Positions 17,616 to 25,674 of a stretch of DNA of 64,000 nt are shown in pieces. A model generated the notes under the pieces. That model did not search any database. It saw only the letters and a list, made by a program, of their open reading frames with translations, and had not been told where the DNA came from. Source of the stretch: an uncultured Roseicyclus sp. (GTDB lineage Bacteria > Pseudomonadota > Alphaproteobacteria > Rhodobacterales > Rhodobacteraceae); assembly GCA_937139335.1 (NCBI GenBank), contig CAKZPN010000057.1, positions 1-64,000 of the forward strand, read 5' to 3'. The translations under genes and the position numbers were made by a program. The first letter of the stretch is position 1, and each line of letters begins with the position of its first letter.

Positions 17616-18506
17616 TCAGAACCCGATGCTTTGCAGGTAGGCCCGGTTTGCCTTCGCGTCCTTGACCGGCGAGACATCCAGCGTCGGGTCGCAATCCTGC
17701 TCGACCGTGCACCAACCCTCGAATCCTTGATCCAGAAGGATCTTCCGCACCGCTGGGAAATCCACGTCGCCTTGGCCTAGGTTGCAGAAGATGCCTTGCC
17801 CGCAGGCGTCGTAGAAGCCGGTGCCCTTCGCCAGAACATCCGCCTTAACGGCGGGGTCGATATCCTTGAAATGCATGTAGGAAATGCGAGCCATATGACG
17901 CCGCATGAAGGCCACCGGGTCGAAGCCTGCGTAGGAATGGTGGCCAGTGTCGAAGCAGATCTTCAAGATCTCCTCCGGCACCTCGTCGAGCAGCCGCTCC
18001 AGCTCCGGCTCGAAGTCGATGAACCCCGCAGCATGGGCGTGAATGCCGACGGTCAACCCGTACTCCTCCGCCCCCAACCGCGCCACATGGGCGATCCGGT
18101 CGCGAAACGCGGTCCATTCGGCGGCGTCCATCTGTTCGGCGGCCTCCGCCCGGCCCGCCGTGGGCGCACGGCGCGGCGAGATGCTGTCGATCAGGACAAG
18201 GTGCCGCGCGCCATGGGCAACCAGCGCCTTGCAGGTCCGCACCGCTCCGTCCAGCACGTTATCCCATTGATCCGGATCGTGAAACGCGCGGAAGACCACG
18301 CCGCCGATCAGCTCCAACCCGTGTTCGTCCAGCGCCTCGCCCAGAACCGCCGGGTCCTCGGGCATGTAGCCCACGGGGCCCAGCTCGATGCCGGTATAGC
18401 CGGCCTCGGCGCAATCCCTCAGCACGCTCCGCCAGGGGGGGTTGCGCGGGTCGTCGGGAAACTCGACACCCCAGGAACAGGGCGCGTTGCCGATGCGGAT
18501 GGTCAT
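17616..18506 (-). CDS. iolE: myo-inosose-2 dehydratase
   Basis: A 296-residue TIM-barrel protein of the AP-endonuclease-2/xylose-isomerase-like family. It removes water from 2-keto-myo-inositol to give the trihydroxycyclohexane-dione that IolD opens. GNAPCSWGVEF at the N-terminus is the IolE signature, and CFDTGHHSYAG (near 186) and MHFKDID supply metal ligands. ATG 18506 has AAAGGG at 10 bases upstream; a TTG at 18515 in the same frame is too close to that site. It lies between two Gfo/Idh/MocA genes. Confidence 0.93.
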   Translation of the reverse strand: MTIRIGNAPCSWGVEFPDDPRNPPWRSVLRDCAEAGYTGIELGPVGYMPEDPAVLGEALDEHGLELIGGVVFRAFHDPDQWDNVLDGAVRTCKALVAHGARHLVLIDSISPRRAPTAGRAEAAEQMDAAEWTAFRDRIAHVARLGAEEYGLTVGIHAHAAGFIDFEPELERLLDEVPEEILKICFDTGHHSYAGFDPVAFMRRHMARISYMHFKDIDPAVKADVLAKGTGFYDACGQGIFCNLGQGDVDFPAVRKILLDQGFEGWCTVEQDCDPTLDVSPVKDAKANRAYLQSIGF

Positions 18507-18521
18507 GATGTGCAAGCCCTT

Positions 18522-19637
18522 TCAGTCGTGTGAAACAAGATGCCAGCGGCCGTCGGCGGCCGAGGCGAAAGCGGTGTCGATGACGCGCGCGACGGCAAGC
18601 CCCTCGCGAAAGGTCGGCCAGACGGGCCGGCCGGTGGCGATGGCTTGCAGAAAATCGCGCGCCTCGATGATGATCTGGTCCTGGTAGCCGGTGCCATGCC
18701 CCGGCCCCTGGCAGAACGGCAGGTAGTCGGGATGCGCCGGGCCAGTCAGCACCTTGGTGAAGCCGCGCGTGGCCTCCGGCCCCTCGGCGCGGTAGAGGTG
18801 GACCGCGTTCTGGTCTTCCTGATCGAAGCGGATTGCGCCCTTTGTTCCATGGATTTCATAGGCATAGCCCATCTTTCGGCCGGTCGCGACCCGGCTGAAA
18901 TAGAGGTGCCCCATCACGCCAGAGGCGAAGCGCAACATCATCTGTCCGTGGTCGTCGTTGTCGACAGCCTCCCGCCCGTCCGCCCCGGGCCGCGTTCCAT
19001 GCACCGTCTCGACCCGCGCCGAAAGCTCCGCCACCGGCCCCATCAGCGCGAGCGCGCAATTCACCATGTGCGGCGCGAGATCGCCCATGCACCCGTTCGA
19101 CCGCCCATGGCAGCGCCAGTTGGCTGGGGTGGCGGGGTCCGACAGGAAATCCTCGGTATGCTCGCCGCGGAACCACGTCAGATCGCCGATCGCGCCCTCG
19201 GCCAGCAACTGGCGCACGAATTGCGTCGCGGGCGTGCGGACGTAGTTGAAACCGATCATGTTGGGCAGGCCGGAGGCTTCGGCGGCAGCCACCATCGCCT
19301 GCGCATCGGCCAGCGAGGCGCCCAGCGGTTTCTCGCAAAACACCGGTTTCCCGGCCGCAAACGCCGCCTCGGCGATGGCGCGGTGGGTGGTCTGGGGAGC
19401 GGCGATGACCACCGCCTCGACCCGCGGGTCGGCGACGAGCGCCTGCCAGTCGGGCGCGGCGCGGGCGAAGCCGAAAGCCGTGCGGTAGCGCTCCGCCGAG
19501 GCCGGGGTCGAGGCCGCCATCATCTCCAGCCGGGGCCGCAGCGCGGTGTCGAAGACCGCGCCGACGGCGGCCATGGCGACCGCGTGAGCCTTGCCCATGT
19601 AGCCGCCACCCACGAGGCCGATGCCGATTTCCGTCAT
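18522..19637 (-). CDS. Gfo/Idh/MocA family oxidoreductase, inositol locus
   Basis: A 371-residue NAD(P)-dependent dehydrogenase with GLVGGGYMGKAHA and CEKPLGASL. ATG 19637 is preceded by GGGGGGAGGG. Its promoter shares the palindrome 19665-19680 with iolD, so this gene and iolE are controlled with the main operon. Similar genes in inositol loci oxidise scyllo- or chiro-inositol, or act on O-methyl forms. I cannot choose between these. Confidence 0.85.
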   Translation of the reverse strand: MTEIGIGLVGGGYMGKAHAVAMAAVGAVFDTALRPRLEMMAASTPASAERYRTAFGFARAAPDWQALVADPRVEAVVIAAPQTTHRAIAEAAFAAGKPVFCEKPLGASLADAQAMVAAAEASGLPNMIGFNYVRTPATQFVRQLLAEGAIGDLTWFRGEHTEDFLSDPATPANWRCHGRSNGCMGDLAPHMVNCALALMGPVAELSARVETVHGTRPGADGREAVDNDDHGQMMLRFASGVMGHLYFSRVATGRKMGYAYEIHGTKGAIRFDQEDQNAVHLYRAEGPEATRGFTKVLTGPAHPDYLPFCQGPGHGTGYQDQIIIEARDFLQAIATGRPVWPTFREGLAVARVIDTAFASAADGRWHLVSHD

Positions 19638-19662
19638 GACGCCCTCCCCCCGCGCAAGACCC

Positions 19663-19692
19663 GGTTGCAACCGGTTGCAAAATTCGTATCCT
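19663..19692 (+). promoter_or_regulatory. second inositol-locus operator and iolD promoter
   Basis: TTGCAACCGGTTGCAA (19665-19680) repeats exactly the core of the operator at 15322-15337. It is part of overlapping palindromes, since GGTTGCAACC at 19663-19672 is also symmetric. For iolD, TTGCAA at 19665-19670 and TATCCT at 19687-19692 are 16 bases apart and could be -35/-10. On the other side the Gfo gene starts only 28 bases away. A bound repressor would block both directions. Confidence 0.72.
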
Positions 19693-19747
19693 GAGTCGGC
19701 GAGCGACGCAACGGGCCGCAAGTGCCGGCGCGCGAGGGGGAGGACAG

Positions 19748-21619
19748 ATGACCAAGGCCGACAGCACCATCCGCCTGACCGTGGCGCAGGCCATCGTGCG
19801 CTACCTGATGAACCAGTTCATCGAGATCGACAGTGTCGAGATGCGCATCTGCGGTGGCGGATTCGGCATCTTCGGCCACGGCAACGTGCCCTGCCTGGGC
19901 GAGGCGCTTTATCCTGTGCGCGACGAGCTGCCGCTTTATCGTGGGCAGAACGAGCAGAGCATGGGCTTCGCCGCCGCCGGCTACGCGAAATACCACCTGC
20001 GCCGCCGATTCATGTTCTGCACCGCGAGCGCCGGGCCCGGCACCGCCAACCTGCTGACCGCCGCCGCGCTCGCGCACACCAACCGCCTGCCGATGCTGAT
20101 GCTCTGCGGCGACACCTTCCTGACCCGCCTGCCCGACCCGGTGTTGCAGCAGATCGAGCATTTCGGGAACCCTGCGCTGGGGCTGAACGACGCGTTCAAA
20201 GCCGTGACCCGCTACTGGGACCGCATCACGCACCCCGCGCAGGTGATACAAAGCCTGCCCGCGGCGCTCGCAACCATGCTCGACCCCGCCGATTGCGGCC
20301 CGGCCTTCCTCGGCCTGCCGCAGGATGTGCAAGGCTGGGCCTGGGACTACCCGGAGGCGTTCTTCGCCCGCCGCGTGCATCGCATCCGGCGGCAATCGCC
20401 CGACGCGGAGGAGGTGGCCGAGGCGGCGGCAGCCCTGAAAGCGGCCAAGCGCCCGATGATCATCGCGGGCGGCGGCGTGCAGTATTCCGGCGCGGTGGCG
20501 GAGCTGACGGCATTCGCCGAGGCGCATGGTATCCCGGTTGTCGAGACAATCGCGGGCCGCGCCAACATGCTTGCGACCCATTCGCTGAACACCGGCCCCG
20601 TCGGCGTGACCGGGTCGGACAGCGCCAATGCCATCGCGTCCGAGGCCGACGTGATCCTCGCGGTGGGCACACGGCTGCAGGATTTCACCACCGGATCGTG
20701 GTCTGCCTTTGCGCAAGACGCGCGGCTGATCGGCGTGAACGTGGGGCGCCACGACGCCATGAAACATCTGTCGCTGCCGGTTGTGGGCGATGCGAAGCTG
20801 GCGCTGGCGGCGCTAGGTGCAGCGCTGGAGGGCTACAAGGCCCCGGAGGGTTGGACCACCAAGGCACAGGAGTTGCGCCGCGCCTGGGACGCCACGGTCG
20901 AGGCCAACGTCGCCCATGGCAACCGCCCCAATTCCTACGCGCAGGCGATCGGCGTGGTGAACGCGCTCTGCGACACGCGCGATCGCATCCTGACCGCGGC
21001 GGGCGGGTTGCCCTCCGAGCTTGCCGCGAACTGGCGCACGCTCGGGATCGGGACCGTCGACATCGAGTACGGATTTTCCTGCATGGGCTACGAGATCGCC
21101 GGCGGATGGGGCGCGCGAATCGCGCAGAGCGAGGTGGAGCCGGAGCAAGACACCGTGGTGCTGGTCGGCGATGGCAGCTACCTCATGATGAACTCCGACA
21201 TCTATTCCGCTGTTTTGACGCAGAAAAAGCTGATCGTCATCGTGCTCGACAACGGCGGCTTCGCGGTCATCAACAAGCTGCAGAACAACACCGGGCAGGA
21301 CAGTTTCAACAACCTGATCGTCGATTGTCCGACCGTGCCCGAACCCTTCGCGGTGGATTTCGAGGCGCATGCGCGGTCGATGGGCGCAGACTCCGTCACC
21401 GTCGCCAACCCGGCGGAGCTGGGCGAAGCGTTCAAATCGGCCAAGGCCTCGGACAAAACCACGGTCATCGTGATGCAGGTCGACCCCTACGAGGGCTGGA
21501 CCACCGGCGGCCACGCCTGGTGGGAGGTCGGCACGCCCGAGGTGTCGGAAAGCGCGTCGGTGCGCGGGAAACACGCGGAACTCGAGGCCGAGCGTGCCCG
21601 GCAAAGGCGGGGCGTGTGA
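19748..21619 (+). CDS. iolD: 3D-(3,5/4)-trihydroxycyclohexane-1,2-dione hydrolase
   Basis: A 623-residue thiamine-diphosphate enzyme that opens the ring in inositol breakdown and yields 5-deoxy-glucuronate. Its N-terminal domain (GGGFGIFGHGNVPCLGEAL) is the ThDP pyrimidine-binding part. The ThDP motif GDGSYLMMNSD begins near residue 475 and ends at VLDNGGFAVINKLQ. The length fits the family. It starts the main + operon and overlaps iolC by one base (TGATG). Confidence 0.95.
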   Translation: MTKADSTIRLTVAQAIVRYLMNQFIEIDSVEMRICGGGFGIFGHGNVPCLGEALYPVRDELPLYRGQNEQSMGFAAAGYAKYHLRRRFMFCTASAGPGTANLLTAAALAHTNRLPMLMLCGDTFLTRLPDPVLQQIEHFGNPALGLNDAFKAVTRYWDRITHPAQVIQSLPAALATMLDPADCGPAFLGLPQDVQGWAWDYPEAFFARRVHRIRRQSPDAEEVAEAAAALKAAKRPMIIAGGGVQYSGAVAELTAFAEAHGIPVVETIAGRANMLATHSLNTGPVGVTGSDSANAIASEADVILAVGTRLQDFTTGSWSAFAQDARLIGVNVGRHDAMKHLSLPVVGDAKLALAALGAALEGYKAPEGWTTKAQELRRAWDATVEANVAHGNRPNSYAQAIGVVNALCDTRDRILTAAGGLPSELAANWRTLGIGTVDIEYGFSCMGYEIAGGWGARIAQSEVEPEQDTVVLVGDGSYLMMNSDIYSAVLTQKKLIVIVLDNGGFAVINKLQNNTGQDSFNNLIVDCPTVPEPFAVDFEAHARSMGADSVTVANPAELGEAFKSAKASDKTTVIVMQVDPYEGWTTGGHAWWEVGTPEVSESASVRGKHAELEAERARQRRGV

Positions 21620-22599
21620 TGGCCGACCTGAGCCGCCTCACCGGCAACCGCTTCCTCATCATCGGGCGCGCGGGAATGGATTTCTACCCCGATCCGCCCG
21701 GCACCAAGACGGAACACGCGACGCGGTTCATCTCCTGCCTCGGTGGCTCCTCGGCCAATATCGGCGTGGCAATCACGAAACTGGGCGGCAGCGCCGACCT
21801 CGTCACTTGCGTGTCGGACGACGCCATCGGGCGTTTCGCGCTGAACGAGCTTGACCGCTACGGCATCGGGCGCGCGCATGTGCGCTCGGTCGGCGGCGAG
21901 GCGCGCAATTCGCTTGCGGTGGTGGAGACCCGGATCGAGGACCACCAGTCGGTCATCTACCGCAACGGCGCCGCCGATTTCGAGATGACGCAAGACGACG
22001 TGGAGGGTGTTGATTACGCGGCCTATTCCGCCCTCATCACCACAGGCACGGTCTTCGCGGCCGAGCCGTCGCGCTCCGCCGCCTTCCACGCCTTCGACCT
22101 TGCTCGCAAGGCCGGCCTGCCGCTGATCTTCGACATCGACTACCGCCCGTATTCCTGGCCCTCGCCGCAGGTCGCGGCCGAGGTCTACAGCCGCGCGGGC
22201 GCGCTCTGCGACGTGATCGTGGGCAATGACGTGGAATTCGGCTTCATGGCCGGCGGGTACGACCGCGGGCTCGACAAGGCGCGCGCGCTGGTGGCCGAAG
22301 GCGCGCAGATCGCGGTCTACAAGATGGGCGAGAAGGGCGCGGTCACGATCACGCCGCAGGGCGAGATCACCACCGGCATCTACCGGACCGAGGCGTTGAA
22401 GCCCACTGGCGCGGGCGATAGTTTCATGGGCGGGTTCGTGAGTGGGCTGGCCGGCGGTCTGCCCGTTCGCGACGCTGTCCTGCAAGGCTCCGCCGCCGCC
22501 GCGATGGTGGTGGCGCGGGTGGGCTGCGCGCCCGCGATGCCGACGCGGGAGGAGCTGTCGGCCTTCCTTCGCGATCACGCCGGCCCCAGCGCGGCCTGA
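21619..22599 (+). CDS. iolC: 5-dehydro-2-deoxygluconokinase
   Basis: A 326-residue PfkB-family sugar kinase. GGSSANIGVAITKLG is the first family motif, and PTGAGDSFMGGFVSGL (around residue 263) contains the anion hole and catalytic Asp. It phosphorylates 2-deoxy-5-keto-gluconate at C6. Some bacteria fuse IolC to IolJ; here they are separate. It lies in the middle of iolD-C-B-J-G. Confidence 0.94.
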   Translation: MADLSRLTGNRFLIIGRAGMDFYPDPPGTKTEHATRFISCLGGSSANIGVAITKLGGSADLVTCVSDDAIGRFALNELDRYGIGRAHVRSVGGEARNSLAVVETRIEDHQSVIYRNGAADFEMTQDDVEGVDYAAYSALITTGTVFAAEPSRSAAFHAFDLARKAGLPLIFDIDYRPYSWPSPQVAAEVYSRAGALCDVIVGNDVEFGFMAGGYDRGLDKARALVAEGAQIAVYKMGEKGAVTITPQGEITTGIYRTEALKPTGAGDSFMGGFVSGLAGGLPVRDAVLQGSAAAAMVVARVGCAPAMPTREELSAFLRDHAGPSAA

Positions 22600-22611
22600 G
22601 AGGAGACCCGG

Positions 22612-23451
22612 ATGCACATCGCCCCCCATGACAACCGCAACCTCCCCATCGTTGGCGTGAACGACCCGCTGGTGCCGCTGGTCTATTTCAACATCCTGCG
22701 TCTGAGGGCGGGCGAGACCTTCGACTACCGCGTGCCGGGCTACGAGACCTGCGTGGTGCCCGCGACCGGCACGGTGCGGGTGGAGACCGGCGGCGAAAGC
22801 TTCGATGACATCGGCAACCGCGGGGTGGATGTCTGGGACGGCGAGCCGGAGGGGGTCTACGTGCCCACGGATAACGCCGCCCGCATCACCGCGCGGACCG
22901 ATGCCGAGGTGTTCATCGCCGGAGCGCAATACGCCGAGACGCTCACCCCCTTCGCCGTGCGCGCGGGCGACCTCGACCTCGTGCAATATGGCTCGGACGA
23001 CACCAAAACCCATCGCAAGATCAAGCACATCCTCGGGGCCGCGCATCACGACCGGGTGGGCCGGCTGCTGGTGTCGGAGCTCTTCACCGTTGGCGCGGGC
23101 GGCTGGTCGGGGTTTCCGTCGCACAAGCACGACACCGACAGGCTACCGGACGAAACGCGGCACGACGAATGCTACAACTTCCGCTTCCGGCCTGATACCG
23201 GAGCGGGCCTGCAGATGCTCCAGCGCGAGGACAACGAGCCGGGCGATGCCTACCACATCATGGACCGCTCCACCGTGCTGATCGACAAGGGCTACCACCC
23301 TTGCTGCGCGCTGCCCGGCTACGAGATGTATTATTTCACCATCCTCGGCGGCCTCTCGCAGCGGTCGCTGAAGCAGTATTTCCAGCCGACCCATGCCGCG
23401 CAACTGCACACGATCCCCGGCATCATGGACATGGTGGCGAAGTTTAAATGA
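22612..23451 (+). CDS. iolB: divergent IolB-family isomerase
   Basis: A 279-residue KduI/IolB-family cupin. The metal ligands are visible as FPSHKHD, HDECYNFRF and KGYHPCCALPGYEMYY. It differs clearly from the canonical IolB at 10347-11144: the YLEETYYHR and YLNVMAGP motifs are replaced, and the end is different (QPTHAAQLHTIPGIMDMV). Yet it sits inside the iolD-iolC-iolJ-iolG operon and overlaps iolJ by 4 bases. It may do the normal IolB step, leaving the other copy for a second substrate, or the reverse. Confidence 0.82.
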   Translation: MHIAPHDNRNLPIVGVNDPLVPLVYFNILRLRAGETFDYRVPGYETCVVPATGTVRVETGGESFDDIGNRGVDVWDGEPEGVYVPTDNAARITARTDAEVFIAGAQYAETLTPFAVRAGDLDLVQYGSDDTKTHRKIKHILGAAHHDRVGRLLVSELFTVGAGGWSGFPSHKHDTDRLPDETRHDECYNFRFRPDTGAGLQMLQREDNEPGDAYHIMDRSTVLIDKGYHPCCALPGYEMYYFTILGGLSQRSLKQYFQPTHAAQLHTIPGIMDMVAKFK

Positions 23452-24287
23452 CCCTCGCGACGCTCTCCGACGTCCTGCGCCCTGCCCTGACCGGCGGCTA
23501 TGCCGTCCCCGGCCTCGTCTGCCTCGGGTGGGAGGACATGCGCGCCTATGCGATGGCGGCAGAGGCCGAGCGCGCGCCGGTGATTCTTCAGGCCGGGCCG
23601 TCGTGCCGGGCGCACACGCCGCTGCCGGTGCTGGGCGCGATGATGCAGAACCTCGCGGGCAGCGTGTCGGTGCCGGTCGTGATCCACCTCGACCACGGAT
23701 ATACCTTTGACGAGTGCCAACAGGCGCTGGATAGCGGCTTCACCTCGCTCATGTATGACGGCTCGCGCCATCCCCTCGCCCAGAACATCGCCGAGACCGC
23801 CCGCGTGGCGGAGCTGGCACATGGCGCGGGCATCTCCTGCGAGGGCGAGATCGGCTTCGTCGGCTATTCCGGCGGCGAGAGGTCGGCCGGCACCGACCCG
23901 GAGGAGGCCGCGATCTTCGCGCGGGACAGCGGCGTCGACGCCATGGCGATCAGCGTCGGCAACGTGCATCTTCAGCAGGACCACGAGGGCGGGCTGGACG
24001 AGGCGCGCATCCGCGCCATCGAGGCGCTGACCGACGTGCCGCTGGTGATCCACGGCGGCTCGGGCGTGCCGCTTCCGCAGCGGGCGCATCTGGCCGCCAC
24101 CTCGCGGATTTGCAAGTTCAACATCGGCACCGAGTTGCGTATGGCCTTCGGGGCCGCGCTGCGCGATGCCGTGGCCGCCGACCCGGCGCGGTTCGACCGG
24201 GTGGCAATCCTGAAAGACACCCATGACCCGGTTTTCGAGGCCGCGCGCGCGGTCATCCGGGGCCTCAATGCAGGCGGAAAGGCATGA
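23448..24287 (+). CDS. iolJ: class II aldolase of inositol catabolism (IolJ)
   Basis: A 279-residue class II fructose-bisphosphate aldolase-like enzyme that splits 2-deoxy-5-keto-gluconate-6-phosphate to malonate semialdehyde and dihydroxyacetone phosphate. Zn ligands: HLDHGYTFDE (near residue 80), then EGEIGFVGYSGGE and HGGSGVP. FNIGTELRMAF is the phosphate-binding region. The ATG overlaps the upstream stop by 4 bases. The next pathway enzyme (malonate-semialdehyde dehydrogenase, iolA) is not in the window. Confidence 0.92.
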   Translation: MTLATLSDVLRPALTGGYAVPGLVCLGWEDMRAYAMAAEAERAPVILQAGPSCRAHTPLPVLGAMMQNLAGSVSVPVVIHLDHGYTFDECQQALDSGFTSLMYDGSRHPLAQNIAETARVAELAHGAGISCEGEIGFVGYSGGERSAGTDPEEAAIFARDSGVDAMAISVGNVHLQQDHEGGLDEARIRAIEALTDVPLVIHGGSGVPLPQRAHLAATSRICKFNIGTELRMAFGAALRDAVAADPARFDRVAILKDTHDPVFEAARAVIRGLNAGGKA

Positions 24288-24288
24288 G

Positions 24289-25287
24289 ATGACGCTCAAG
24301 TTCGGACTCCTCGGCTGTGGCCGCATCGGGCAGGTCCATGCCCGCTCCATCAAGGCGCTGGACGGCGCGACGGTGGTGGCCGTGGCCGACGCCCTGCCCG
24401 AGGCGGCCAATGCGCTGGCCGAGGCGACCGGGGCGGAGGTGCGGGGCGTGGACGCGATCCTGGCCGCGAGCGACATCGACGCGGTGGTGATCGGCACACC
24501 CACCGACAGTCATTTCGACCAGATCCTCGGCGCGGCGAAGGCCGGCAAGGCGATCTTCTGCGAGAAGCCGGTGGACATGTCGGTCGACAACATCCGCGCC
24601 TGCGTCGATGTGGTGGAGAAAGCCGGCGTGACCTTCCTCACCGGGTTCAACCGCCGCTTCGATCCGAATTTCGCGTCGCTCCGCGCCCGCATCCGCGACG
24701 GCGCCATCGGCGCGGTGGAGCTTGTCACCATCACCTCGCGCGATCCCGCGCCGCCACCCGTCTCCTACATCGCGCGCTCGGGCGGTCTGTTCCGCGACAT
24801 GATGATCCACGATTTCGACATGGCGCGTTTCCTGATGGGCGAGGAGTTCGTGCGGCTGCACGCCGTCGGTGCGGCGCTGGTCGACCCGGCCATCGGCGAG
24901 GCGGGCGATGTCGACACGGCGGCGGTGATCCTGACCACGGCGAGCGGCCGGATCTGCCAGATCTCCAACTCCCGCCGCGCGGCCTATGGCTATGACCAGC
25001 GCATCGAGGTGCATGGCGCGCTTGGCATGCTGCGGGCCGAGAACCAGCTGGAAACCACGGTGGAACTGGCCACCGACGCCGGCTTCCGCCGCGACCCGGC
25101 GCAGCACTTCTTCCTGCAACGCTACGAAGCCGCCTATCTGGCCGAGATGCGCGCCTTCGTGGAGGCGGTGACGAGCGGCACGCAGGCCGATCCGGGGCTG
25201 ATGGACGGGCTGCAGGCGCAGATCCTGGCCGACGCCGCCACGCACTCGCGCGAGACCGGCCTGCCGGTCGACCTGCCCGCAGCCTAG
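24289..25287 (+). CDS. iolG: myo-inositol 2-dehydrogenase
   Basis: A 332-residue Gfo/Idh/MocA dehydrogenase and the best IolG candidate in the window. GLLGCGRIGQVHARS is the NAD-binding motif and CEKPVDMSVDN the catalytic EKP site. MMIHDFDMARFLMGEE and FNRRFDPNFASLR match IolG proteins. It oxidises myo-inositol to 2-keto-myo-inositol, the first step. ATG 24289 lies one base after the iolJ stop. It ends the operon and overlaps a small gene on the other strand by 4 bases. Confidence 0.9.
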   Translation: MTLKFGLLGCGRIGQVHARSIKALDGATVVAVADALPEAANALAEATGAEVRGVDAILAASDIDAVVIGTPTDSHFDQILGAAKAGKAIFCEKPVDMSVDNIRACVDVVEKAGVTFLTGFNRRFDPNFASLRARIRDGAIGAVELVTITSRDPAPPPVSYIARSGGLFRDMMIHDFDMARFLMGEEFVRLHAVGAALVDPAIGEAGDVDTAAVILTTASGRICQISNSRRAAYGYDQRIEVHGALGMLRAENQLETTVELATDAGFRRDPAQHFFLQRYEAAYLAEMRAFVEAVTSGTQADPGLMDGLQAQILADAATHSRETGLPVDLPAA

Positions 25288-25481
25288 TCCTCGCCGTCTT
25301 CCGGGTGGAACCCGACGAAGAGGTTCCAGGCGAGAAACCCGCCGATGGCCGCGAAGAGATAGGCCCAGATGCGGTTGTCCTGGCTCCATTCCACCGCGGC
25401 CCAGGCGAACGGGGCCGCGACGATCAGCGCGCGTCGCCACGCGGGCCGGAAGAACGGGTGCGAGGGGTCGATCAGGCGCAT
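25284..25481 (-). CDS. small membrane protein of unknown function
   Basis: A 65-residue protein. It begins MRLIDPSHPFFRPAWRR, then has one or two hydrophobic segments (residues 18-30 and 40-56) and an acidic end (HPEDGED). Short proteins of this shape are common in Rhodobacteraceae; a DUF3329-like assignment comes from memory and is unproved. Function unknown. Confidence 0.6.
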   Translation of the reverse strand: MRLIDPSHPFFRPAWRRALIVAAPFAWAAVEWSQDNRIWAYLFAAIGGFLAWNLFVGFHPEDGED

Positions 25482-25602
25482 TGGGGCTCCGGCCTGTCAG
25501 GTTCATCGGCCTTGCCACACCCGTGCGCGCCGGGCAAGCTTGTATCACTCCTCCACTGCGCGAACGACGCCCGGCCCGCGCAACTGCAGGCTTGGCGCAA
25601 AT

Positions 25603-25619
25603 AGGTATGTACTATACCT
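25603..25619. promoter_or_regulatory. inverted repeat before the TRAP operon
   Basis: AGGTAT (25603-25608) and ATACCT (25614-25619) flank GTACT. The site is AT-rich in a GC-rich setting, 56 bases before the TRAP binding-protein ATG. Arm size and gap suit a MarR-family dimer, and a MarR gene ends the operon. The rest of the gap 25482-25674 shows only a ribosome site (AAGGGAGGA at 25660-25668). Confidence 0.5.
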
Positions 25620-25674
25620 TTCGCCGGGAATCAGGCGGCGCCCGCAATGCCCCTGATCGCAAGGGAGGATACCA

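Noticed and set aside
19621-22599. An apparent 992-codon fusion reading into iolC
   Set aside because: Only the last 326 codons are real (IolC). The part before is an out-of-frame reading of iolD.
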